From Bacteroidota bacterium (lineage in GTDB: Bacteria > Bacteroidota > Bacteroidia > Flavobacteriales > Flavobacteriaceae), in contig JADWMI010000149.1 in NCBI GenBank assembly GCA_015767395.1, positions 1 through 6,145 on the forward strand: DNA of 6,145 nt, in the 5' to 3' direction. The position numbers and the translations under genes were made by a program. Shown here piece after piece: positions 1 to 6,145 of the stretch. Under the pieces are notes generated by a model, which did no database searches, was not told the DNA's origin, and saw only the letters and a program-made list of their open reading frames with translations. How positions within the stretch are numbered: position 1 is the first letter of the stretch; each line of letters opens with the position of its first letter.

Positions 1-2104
1 ATTTAGGACTAAACAAATATTCTATTACCCTGATATCATTATTCTTTTTACAATGTCCTTTTAGTATTTCAACACAATTTGAATTATCTAGATTTAAAAG
101 TAGGTGATTATCATGTTCAATAATTTGAACAAATTGTGGAATTTTTCTCTTTGTACGCCATTGGTTTAAATTCGTTAAGTCGGCTATTTCAGTATACATA
201 ATATGCCATTGGGCTTTCGATAATATGATATCTTCATACTGAACTCTGGGCAAAAATTTAAAATTGGAAAAGTGTTCTGTCCATTGGAATGCAACAGCCT
301 CTTTTTTATGTTGAAATTGTAATTCGCATAAAAATTTATATATGGGCAATGAATCATCATAAAAATTATGTGCGTTGGACAAAATTGGTATGATTTGTTT
401 GTTCAATCTTTTTGATCTTAATTGTATGTTTCCCTCCTGCACTGAAACATATAAATCATGGATAAAAATCTGATTCTTAATAGGTAATTCTGAGTTGCTT
501 AAATAAACGATCTCATAGGTTCTGTCAACTTTACTTTTGAGTACATTTGCAGTTCTGTTTTCTGGTAAATGGCAGATCTCTGCTAAAATGGTACCTTTAT
601 TATATGCATCCTCTTTTTTTGTAATTTGTTTCATAAAAGCTGCTATATCTGAACTTTGCTGGCTAAATCTTGCAATTAAATTTAAGGCCGTAGCGCCACC
701 GGCTGAAGAAAGAAAAATCAATTCTTTATCATCACTGTAATACATTTCAATGAGTGCTGAAAAGGTATTTGATAGACTTTTATGGTCTTGGTCAACAAGC
801 GCTGTAATATCTGAATCTGTTATTTCCAAAACTTTTAGATCATTACACATTAACTTCTCATATTTTAACTGAAAAAAACGTATTATATCCTTATTGCTTT
901 GGACAGGGCTCTTATCCATTGATATCCCTAGCTGCAAATCAGCGATGAGATCAAATTCGTTATAGCTGTTTTCACCGTGAATTTTAATTCCGATTTCCTG
1001 ATCAAACAACAAGGATAAAGGGATTTCTCTACAACCATATCGATGCTCAAACGCACTTTTGAAATGTTCTAAATAAATTCTTGGGCTAGGTGATGAGATT
1101 TTGTTAAGTACTTCAATCGCCTTCAAAACTTTTAAAGGAATTTTAGCTGCTAAAGTATTGTATTCGAATTTTTGGATATAATCTGTCTGAAAATAATGGG
1201 AAGGTCTTGTTGATAAGTTCATTTTATCAATTTTCATTCGAATTTTTTCATAGTTGCCCACTGGATTAGTGCCTGCGATATCTAATTTCTTTAAGCTGCT
1301 TTGTATATCTTTCAGTAGATTGTTATAAGAGTGATCAGGGTACGTATTTTTTGTATGTTTTATGAGTTTTTCGAAATAATCACTTCCCGTTATTGATGGC
1401 GAAATTTCAGGCATTAATAGTTGATTGAAGATTAATTCATCCACAAACCCTACTATTTCATCAGTCGTTAAATTGGTATCCTGATTCTTTGAGATTTGAA
1501 GCATAAAATCAACGATCTCGGATACTTGTTTACCTCCAAAAGAAAAATCGATCACTTTTTCTAAATAACAGGTATGGTTTACATTTTCAAGGGTGTACCT
1601 TTTGGAATTGTTTTCAATATTGTACTCAATAAATCTATAGTTGGAGCCTAACTTATATAATGAGGTATTAGGGGAAAAACTTGTTGCTCCCTTAATTTTA
1701 TCCACTCCAATGAGTTTTTTTGAGATCTCAATAAGTACATCCATATCCAAACTGGTATATCGCTTAACCTCTTTTATATTTCTCACTTGGGTGTTGATGT
1801 CAAATGTTCCAATAGCACATCCTGAAAATAAGCCAAAGGGAGTACATCTGCTTGCCGCTCTTACTAAATATTTAAGTACCGTTTGATCTAATTTTGACTG
1901 TTTATTAGCTTCTGAGCTTTGATAATTTTTAAGTGCTTTCATCAATTCTGGAGATGCCAGATATAAAGCTTCTTTCAAAGAAATATCTTCCATAATTTTA
2001 CTCATTGGTAGTTTGTTCTTAACAAGCAGTGAGAAACCAAATTTTAGAGGACTTTTAGGTACCCTTAAAATATAATTTTGAAAATGAGAGTAGTTCGCTA
2101 ACAT
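1..2104 (-). CDS. LanB-type lantibiotic dehydratase, N-terminal 701 residues (3' end beyond left edge)
   Basis: The minus frame stays open from the ATG at 2104 to the window edge with no stop; an in-frame TGA two codons upstream makes this the earliest ATG. LanB enzymes use glutamyl-tRNA to glutamylate Ser/Thr of a precursor peptide in the cytoplasm, and a C-terminal domain then eliminates glutamate to leave dehydroamino acids. Visible family marks are YILRVP near residue 11, SRCTPFGLFSG at 85-95, ARFS near 478, AEICHLPENR at 508-517 and LRSKRLNK at 562-569. R14, R82, R86 and T88 fall in the same spacing as arginines and a threonine I recall as needed for glutamylation in NisB (R14, R83, R87, T89). 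Only the glutamylation part is seen, and the elimination domain (SpaB_C) would lie outside. The gene starts 15 bases after the S8 peptidase stop, so the two are probably co-transcribed. If no elimination domain follows, it could instead be a peptide aminoacyl-tRNA ligase (PEARL). Confidence 0.93.
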   Translation of the reverse strand, partial: MLANYSHFQNYILRVPKSPLKFGFSLLVKNKLPMSKIMEDISLKEALYLASPELMKALKNYQSSEANKQSKLDQTVLKYLVRAASRCTPFGLFSGCAIGTFDINTQVRNIKEVKRYTSLDMDVLIEISKKLIGVDKIKGATSFSPNTSLYKLGSNYRFIEYNIENNSKRYTLENVNHTCYLEKVIDFSFGGKQVSEIVDFMLQISKNQDTNLTTDEIVGFVDELIFNQLLMPEISPSITGSDYFEKLIKHTKNTYPDHSYNNLLKDIQSSLKKLDIAGTNPVGNYEKIRMKIDKMNLSTRPSHYFQTDYIQKFEYNTLAAKIPLKVLKAIEVLNKISSPSPRIYLEHFKSAFEHRYGCREIPLSLLFDQEIGIKIHGENSYNEFDLIADLQLGISMDKSPVQSNKDIIRFFQLKYEKLMCNDLKVLEITDSDITALVDQDHKSLSNTFSALIEMYYSDDKELIFLSSAGGATALNLIARFSQQSSDIAAFMKQITKKEDAYNKGTILAEICHLPENRTANVLKSKVDRTYEIVYLSNSELPIKNQIFIHDLYVSVQEGNIQLRSKRLNKQIIPILSNAHNFYDDSLPIYKFLCELQFQHKKEAVAFQWTEHFSNFKFLPRVQYEDIILSKAQWHIMYTEIADLTNLNQWRTKRKIPQFVQIIEHDNHLLLNLDNSNCVEILKGHCKKNNDIRVIEYLFSPK

Positions 2105-2119
2105 AATTCATATAGAAAA

Positions 2120-3742
2120 TTAGTTGCTCTTATGGCTAATTTTTTCAGCCAACACAAAGGCATTAAATGCATTTAATACGCCACCAGAATTTGATAATTT
2201 TGAAAATGGGACTGTTGTATTGGAATCGTAATCAAGTTCAATATCCAAGTCATACCTTGTTGCCGATTCCATGAGAATTTGTCGAATTTCACTAACCTTT
2301 AAATCAGGATAATAGGATAGCAGTAGTGCCGCAACTCCAGAAGTAATCGCTGTTGATAGTGAAGAACCGGAATCAACCTTATAGCTGTCAAATGGTGTTG
2401 TTGTTAAAATACTTTCTCCAGGAGCATAAAAATCAACTGTTTTTCTTCCGTAATTTGCCCATACTGGTTTAAAATTAGAATTCAATTCCATACCTGTTGC
2501 TCCAACAACAATAAAATTATTTAACACATGATCTTTCGTGTTTTTATTTGGATAGGTAATTATTTTATCTATATCAGTTTCACTATTTCCCGCTCCTTTT
2601 ACCACTAAAACATTTTGCTCTTCAGCATATAATAGTGCTTGTTGAACCCACTCGTTATGCAATTCATAGGTTCGGTTAGCACTGATATTAATTACTTGAG
2701 CACCATTTTCTACAGCATATTTTATTGAAAGTGCGAGGTCCTTGTCGGTTTCAGCTCCGAATTTTGCTTGTATACAAAGCGGCATTAGTTTTACAGTATT
2801 GGTAATTCCTCTAACACCTTTGTTATTTGTTCTATGAGCAGCCAAAACACCAGACACAATACTTCCATGGGTGAATTCTTTTAAACTATTAGTTATAAAA
2901 GGAGAACCATAGTCTCTATCTTCTATATCATTGACATTATCTCCTATAATTGCCCTGTCGTCAAAACTTATATTGTTTGAATATTTTTCAATCAGATTAG
3001 ATTCATAAGCTAAATTGTCTGCATAACCATGCATATCAAAATTTAAAAAATCTATCATAAAATAAATATCAGCAGCCTTAATTGAATCTTGTTTTTTGAA
3101 AATAGTATAGAGGCTATCCAATTGATTTATTGTGTAGGTGGAACCTCTAAAAATAGAGTCCAATAATTTCTTTGATCTAGGAAATCCTGTATTCAAGAAT
3201 TCAACATATTCATAATCTTCTTTTAGTTGTCTTTTCATATTTTGATGATCCATGAGTGCTCTTTGATAAATTTTAAAATTTAGAGTATCATTGCCTACTT
3301 CCTCTTTAGTTTTACCTTTAAATATGGGGATCAACTCCTTTAATTTTCTAGTATATGAAAAATTAGAGCAGATTAGATTTCCCCCATTCTTATTCCCAAT
3401 AAAATTCCAACCATTAACGTCATCAACATATCCGTTGTTGTCATCATCAACACCATTGTTCGGTTGTTCATCGTTATTGATCCAAATAAAATCCTTTAAA
3501 TCTTCATGGTTAATATCAATTTCAGTGTCTATAATAGCGACTATGATTTGTTTTCCTTTTTGATTTTTAATAAGCTCATCATATAGTTTATCAAGACTAA
3601 TACCTGGCACTCCGTCACTCTCATAGTCTTTTAAATGCCAATGATCAAATTTCTTAGTTTGAGAAAACTCTGGTCTTTCAGTTTTGTTTTTTGTGCAACT
3701 AATAATCAAAATGATTATTAGTATATATTTAGGGATCTTCAT
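2120..3742 (-). CDS. S8 (subtilisin-family) serine peptidase, predicted lipoprotein
   Basis: This is a 540-residue serine endopeptidase. The N-terminus is a lipoprotein signal: Lys at 2 and 5, a hydrophobic run at 6-14, and lipobox IISC with the lipidated Cys at 16, so the enzyme should sit outside the inner membrane. The triad is legible: Asp72 in VAIIDTEID (Glu replaces the usual Gly), His292 in THGSIVSG, and Ser461 in GSSLSTAITSG, where Ala465 replaces the usual Pro. Asn386 in GAGNS is the oxyanion residue. About 220 residues separate Asp and His, far more than in subtilisin; they include an Asp/Asn-rich stretch at 99-114 that resembles a calcium site. The length and layout match, from memory, a general S8 family of Bacteroidota. 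The gene lies directly behind a terminator and 15 bases before lanB. A role in removing the leader or maturing the exported peptide is inferred from position; general proteolysis or immunity is possible. Confidence 0.95.
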   Translation of the reverse strand: MKIPKYILIIILIISCTKNKTERPEFSQTKKFDHWHLKDYESDGVPGISLDKLYDELIKNQKGKQIIVAIIDTEIDINHEDLKDFIWINNDEQPNNGVDDDNNGYVDDVNGWNFIGNKNGGNLICSNFSYTRKLKELIPIFKGKTKEEVGNDTLNFKIYQRALMDHQNMKRQLKEDYEYVEFLNTGFPRSKKLLDSIFRGSTYTINQLDSLYTIFKKQDSIKAADIYFMIDFLNFDMHGYADNLAYESNLIEKYSNNISFDDRAIIGDNVNDIEDRDYGSPFITNSLKEFTHGSIVSGVLAAHRTNNKGVRGITNTVKLMPLCIQAKFGAETDKDLALSIKYAVENGAQVINISANRTYELHNEWVQQALLYAEEQNVLVVKGAGNSETDIDKIITYPNKNTKDHVLNNFIVVGATGMELNSNFKPVWANYGRKTVDFYAPGESILTTTPFDSYKVDSGSSLSTAITSGVAALLLSYYPDLKVSEIRQILMESATRYDLDIELDYDSNTTVPFSKLSNSGGVLNAFNAFVLAEKISHKSN

Positions 3743-3750
3743 AAAGTTTA

Positions 3751-3780
3751 TATAAAAAAGCCCTGTTATTCAAGGCTTTT
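3751..3780 (-). terminator. Rho-independent terminator between precursor gene and S8 peptidase
   Basis: On the minus strand a 10-base stem (AAAAGCCTTG / CAGGGCTTTT, one G-T pair) closes a 5-base AATAA loop and runs into six consecutive T. It lies 42 bases after the precursor stop and ends about 9-12 bases before the peptidase ATG. No promoter fits in that gap, so the peptidase and LanB genes probably depend on read-through. This layout would give much more precursor than enzyme, as is common in lantibiotic operons. Because the hairpin abuts the peptidase start, it may also affect its translation. The stem is nearly symmetrical and leaves four T on the plus strand, so some termination in that direction is possible. 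Confidence 0.8.
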
Positions 3781-3822
3781 ATCTGAATTAAAATAGCGCT
3801 AATCTAGTTGGGGTTTTAGTTA

Positions 3823-3981
3823 TTATTTTTTTGGTCTAGTAGGTCTGGTTTTATGGGTCTTTGGTCTAATAGTAATTGGTCCATCATCAGCGGTACTCCC
3901 ACCAAAAATCTTTTTTTGATTGTTAATCTTAGATACTGTAAATTTTTCTATGCCTAATTTTTTTTCGTGTGTTTTGCCCAT
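3823..3981 (-). CDS. Putative RiPP (lanthipeptide-like) precursor peptide with Gly-Gly leader and Cys-free core
   Basis: This is a 52-residue ORF running from ATG at 3981 to TAA at 3823-3825. The leader (1-28) is lysine-rich, contains KKLGIEKFTVSKINN at 7-21 and ends IFGG at 25-28, the pattern of Bacteroidota double-glycine leaders; Ile25 is the usual hydrophobic residue four before the cut. The predicted core (29-52) starts STADDGP and continues ITIRPKTHKTRPTRPKK. It has one Ser (29), Thr at 30, 37, 42, 45 and 48, four Pro, seven Lys/Arg, two Asp and no Cys. The gene has its own upstream gap with a promoter candidate, a terminator right after it, and a LanB dehydratase downstream, all typical of a precursor gene. 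An A-rich stretch (AAAGAAAGATAAG) precedes the ATG. The ORF is short, so the call rests on leader form and context. The cut after Gly28 and the modification sites are inferred. Confidence 0.8.
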   Translation of the reverse strand: MGKTHEKKLGIEKFTVSKINNQKKIFGGSTADDGPITIRPKTHKTRPTRPKK

Positions 3982-4046
3982 AACTTATCTTTCTTTTATA
4001 ATGAATACTTTTATTTAATTTGCTATGCCATTAATTATTAACAATA

Positions 4047-4078
4047 TAAATGTATAGGGATTTCTGGAACAATTCAAA
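4047..4078 (-). promoter_or_regulatory. Candidate Bacteroidota-type promoter for the precursor gene
   Basis: On the minus strand, TTTG at 4078-4075 is followed after 20 bases by TACATTTA at 4054-4047. This fits the flavobacterial pattern TTG-N(17-23)-TAnnTTTG except for the last base. Transcription would start near 4041, giving a leader of about 60 bases before the precursor ATG at 3981. The match is in AT-rich sequence where chance hits are common, so it is a candidate only. Its position in the only gap upstream of the precursor is the main support. Confidence 0.35.
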
Positions 4079-4088
4079 TAGTAAACAT

Positions 4089-4107
4089 GTCAATTCGTAG
4101 AATTGAC
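4089..4107. repeat. Perfect 8-bp inverted repeat overlapping the regulator's stop codon
   Basis: GTCAATTC and GAATTGAC flank a 3-base spacer (GTA), a perfect dyad. It covers the last codons and the TGA of the regulator gene (stop at 4090-4092). On the minus strand the downstream side has only three T in a row, so it is a weak terminator for the regulator. On the plus strand a T-run begins after four bases, but no plus-strand gene is there to end. It lies about 11 bases upstream of the -33 element of the precursor promoter candidate, so it could also be an operator. Confidence 0.6.
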
Positions 4108-5784
4108 ACTTCTTTTTTTAAATTCTTCTATAAAGGATTTGGCAGTCATTTTAAAGACCCTATCAAAACTTTTATTAAATGATTTTGTGTTTGAGAAGCC
4201 AACTTCTTCTGCAATAGCCTTAATGGTATATTTCCTGAAAGTAGCGTCTATTTTTAGCCTATCCATGGCATGAGTAACTCTTAAGTCATTAATGTATGGA
4301 ATAACCCCCTTTTCTTTTGTATGCCTTAAAACTTTTACCAAATATTTCTTATTGGTATTGATAATTTTACATAAATCATAGGTGTTTAAATTGGGTTGAA
4401 TATATCCACAGCTCAATTCAAAAGCCTCAAGTTTTTCAAGAACCGCCTCAATAATTGCAGAAGGTAGATCTGTTGCTGTTCTGCTTGCAACTACATTTTT
4501 AATTTTGGGAGTTTCAGTGCTTATGATTTCTTCAAATCGCTTTCTTTGTTTTCTTTGTTTTTCATAGAAATAATAAAAAATTGTGATAAGAGACAAAACC
4601 AATAAAATGATTAAATAGCTCAATTTTTTAGAGGAGCTAACCGAGGAATTGAGTTGTTGTAGTAATAGTTCCTTTTCTTGGATCAAATTTTTGTTATCAT
4701 ATTTTACATTCAAGGTATGAGCTATGGACTTATAATCATTGATATAGATACTGTCTAAGGAAATCAATTTTTTAACATAGGTCAATTGGTTTTTTAAATC
4801 TCCATTTCCTTTATGATAATCGATCAGATCTTCAATACCATATCTTAATTCAATCATATAAATTGAATGTCCTTTTTGAACGGAATCTAGCATTTTCAAA
4901 TGCATTATTTTCATTTGGTAGTCACCTAATTCCTCATAAGATTTGCTCAAATAGTAGTGAGCTATGATTCGATTTGGAATATTTAATTCATCCAAGGACT
5001 CTTCAAGATTCGTAATAGCAGATTTAGGATAACCTTTTAAAAATAAGTTGATACCTTCAGCATAGATGAAATAATTATACATCGAAACTTCCGCATGCTC
5101 CTCGGAAAAAATCAGCCCTTTTTTATTATAATAGGTGGAAGAATCTAACAGGTGCAACTTTCTGTAATTTTCAGACAGCGAAAATAAAAGGGCCGCATAA
5201 TCAAAACTATATTCTTTTTTATCCTCAATGGTATCGTAAAACTTCAAACTTTGTTTGAGTAATTTTAAGGCATCACGTTCCTGTCCAATCCTTTCTGCCT
5301 TGAGCAGACCAATACTATTTTTGCATGCAGCAACCAGATGTTGATTATTTTTCTTTTCAGCTAGCTCTAATGACAATAAATAATTATCTAGTGCTTTATT
5401 AAAATCTTTTTGGTCATAGTGCAACCCTCCTTTTAGAAAATAGGCATATTCAGGATATATAGGATCATCCTTTAATGAAATTGCCAATTCAATAATGATA
5501 TCTAAATGGAGTAGTGCATTGGTAAATTCACTTAGTTCATATTTAAAATAATGTCCATGAATCTGCTCTAATATATTACCTTCCTTAGTGGCTTTTCTTA
5601 AATAGGTGTCTGCAAAATAATTGGCTCTATTGAGATGGCTTTCATCTAAAGCGTTATAATAAGCATTACTAATTGTTGTGTAATCCTTTTGCATAACAGA
5701 ATCCATCGGGATATCCTGGGCAAGTGCTGCTCTGGTATGTAACAATAATAGCAACAGCATACATATTTTTAGAACTTCTTTCAT
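4090..5784 (-). CDS. TPR-transmembrane-AraC family transcriptional regulator
   Basis: This 564-residue protein is a one-protein sensor and regulator of a type common in Bacteroidota. Residues 1-22 form a signal peptide with a hydrophobic core at 8-15 and a likely cut at ALA-Q. Residues about 110-305 hold around five TPR-like helix pairs (near 113-146, 150-185, 196-229, 237-268 and 273-303), usually protein or peptide binding. A leucine-rich helix at 360-385 leads into one membrane segment at about 388-407, followed by a basic stop-transfer cluster (KQRKQRKR). The C-terminal AraC domain spans about 464-558, with a first helix-turn-helix near 467-488 and a better conserved second near 520-543 (TIKAIAEEVGFSNTKSFNKS). 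The TPR part should face the periplasm and the DNA-binding part the cytoplasm. It is encoded just upstream of the precursor gene on the same strand and probably controls it. The ligand is unknown. The start gives a complete signal peptide. Confidence 0.93.
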   Translation of the reverse strand: MKEVLKICMLLLLLLHTRAALAQDIPMDSVMQKDYTTISNAYYNALDESHLNRANYFADTYLRKATKEGNILEQIHGHYFKYELSEFTNALLHLDIIIELAISLKDDPIYPEYAYFLKGGLHYDQKDFNKALDNYLLSLELAEKKNNQHLVAACKNSIGLLKAERIGQERDALKLLKQSLKFYDTIEDKKEYSFDYAALLFSLSENYRKLHLLDSSTYYNKKGLIFSEEHAEVSMYNYFIYAEGINLFLKGYPKSAITNLEESLDELNIPNRIIAHYYLSKSYEELGDYQMKIMHLKMLDSVQKGHSIYMIELRYGIEDLIDYHKGNGDLKNQLTYVKKLISLDSIYINDYKSIAHTLNVKYDNKNLIQEKELLLQQLNSSVSSSKKLSYLIILLVLSLITIFYYFYEKQRKQRKRFEEIISTETPKIKNVVASRTATDLPSAIIEAVLEKLEAFELSCGYIQPNLNTYDLCKIINTNKKYLVKVLRHTKEKGVIPYINDLRVTHAMDRLKIDATFRKYTIKAIAEEVGFSNTKSFNKSFDRVFKMTAKSFIEEFKKRSVNSTN

Positions 5785-5872
5785 AGCAATAATACTGTAA
5801 CTTGATTTAGCTAGATGATTTCATAATAACATAATTACTTATATAACAATAAACAAACTATATTTTAATAAA

Positions 5873-5920
5873 ACCGAACCCCGAAAACGAGTGAAACACT
5901 CAAAATTGGGGTTTTAATTT
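5873..5920. terminator. Terminator-like two-part hairpin, possibly bidirectional
   Basis: The inner stem GAGTG/CACTC (5889-5893 / 5897-5901) closes a 3-base loop. The outer stem AACCCC/GGGGTT (5877-5882 / 5908-5913) can extend by a G-T and an A-T pair, leaving a 4-by-4 internal loop. T-rich tails follow on both strands: TTTTAATTT on plus, and CGGTTTTATT on minus. It most plausibly ends a minus-strand transcript coming from the right, insulating the regulator gene, although no clear gene end lies close to it. Confidence 0.55.
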
Positions 5921-5957
5921 ATTAGTATGTCTGGGGTATTATTTTATTAATATGTCT
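5918..5957. repeat. Near-identical 15-base direct repeat, 25-base period
   Basis: TTTATTAGTATGTCT (5918-5932) recurs as TTTATTAATATGTCT (5943-5957) with one mismatch and a 10-base gap. It lies about 135-175 bases upstream of the regulator start, just beyond the hairpin. Paired direct repeats can be binding sites for AraC-type proteins, but the AT-rich composition makes a chance repeat possible. Confidence 0.4.
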
Positions 5958-6145
5958 AAAATACAAAGAATTATTTTAGTCCAAAAGGCAAACTAGTCTT
6001 GATGTTTTTAAATACTATGGACTTGTAACAAAAAAATAAAAGTTCTAATGGTAAAAACATTAATGGGTATTATTTCCATTGGCTTGTCAAGATTAATTCA
6101 ATTAATTAAAATAAAGACTTCACTTCTGTATAAATCCTCTCAAAA

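Larger units (their letters stand above)
5785..6145. other. 361-base region without a convincing gene, upstream of the regulator
   Basis: The region is very AT-rich. It holds a terminator-like hairpin (5877-5913) and a 15-base direct repeat (5918-5957). The stretch 5785-5870 should contain the regulator's promoter, but I see no clean TTG/TAnnTTTG pair; TAATTATG on the minus strand is the nearest -7 match, with a spacer slightly too short. At the right edge two open frames oppose each other. A minus frame ends in FERIYTEVKSLF with a stop at 6106-6108. A plus frame starts with ATG at 6048 and stays open for 32 codons. Either could be the edge of a neighbouring gene, and both are too short to call. 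Confidence 0.5.

Noticed and set aside
537..740. Plus-strand open frame of 67 codons
   Set aside because: It lies wholly antisense to the conserved LanB coding sequence, resembles no family, and has no start region of its own.
1641..1886. Plus-strand open frame of 81 codons
   Set aside because: It is antisense to the LanB segment that carries the SRCTPFGLFSG motif; the minus frame explains the sequence.
3291..3563. Plus-strand open frame of 90 codons
   Set aside because: It is antisense to the N-terminal part of the S8 peptidase, including the Asp/Asn-rich stretch; hydrophobic character is an expected product of the opposite strand.
3794..3801. Palindrome TAGCGCTA after the precursor gene
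   Set aside because: Eight bases alone, with no T-run and no partner copy; likely chance.
5971..6060. Minus-strand 29-codon ORF (MFLPLELLFF...) as a second precursor
   Set aside because: It has no leader motif or Gly-Gly, no recognisable start region, and a length expected by chance in AT-rich DNA.
6048..6145. Plus-strand ORF open to the right edge, MVKTLMGIISIG...
   Set aside because: Only 32 codons are visible, no promoter or start signal is clear, and a minus frame competes for the same bases; it cannot be decided from this window.
6106..6145. Minus-strand C-terminal tail FERIYTEVKSLF of a neighbouring gene
   Set aside because: Twelve residues are too few to recognise anything, although the terminator to its left makes a gene end here plausible.

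Overview
The window is AT-rich, carries its genes on the minus strand, and looks like a member of the Bacteroidota, most likely a flavobacterium. The support is the proteins: a TPR-membrane-AraC regulator, a subtilisin-like lipoprotein of a type common in that phylum, and a double-glycine leader of Bacteroidota style. Start regions lack Shine-Dalgarno sites, and one promoter candidate resembles the TTG/TAnnTTTG type. This placement is by recognition of families; no search was run.

Reading in the direction of transcription (right to left), the layout is as follows. 6145-5785 is a non-coding stretch with a terminator-like hairpin and a 15-base direct repeat. 5784-4090 is a 564-residue membrane-anchored regulator with a secretion signal, TPR repeats, one membrane segment and a cytoplasmic AraC-type DNA-binding domain. 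4089-3982 is a short gap with a candidate promoter. 3981-3823 is a previously unlisted small gene for a 52-residue peptide with a leader ending in Gly-Gly. 3780-3751 is a strong hairpin terminator. 3742-2120 is an S8 (subtilisin-family) lipoprotein peptidase. After a 15-base gap, 2104-1 is the first 701 residues of a LanB-type lantibiotic dehydratase that runs off the left edge.

Together these form the start of a RiPP (ribosomally made, modified peptide) locus: regulator, precursor, attenuating terminator, protease, dehydratase. The unusual point is the precursor. Its predicted 24-residue core holds one Ser and five Thr but no Cys, and its second half is basic and proline-containing. Dehydration of Ser/Thr by LanB could therefore not be followed by lanthionine rings within this peptide. 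The product would be a linear dehydro-peptide, or the LanB would have another activity, such as adding amino acids. Which of these holds depends on the missing end of the LanB gene and on the genes beyond the left edge.
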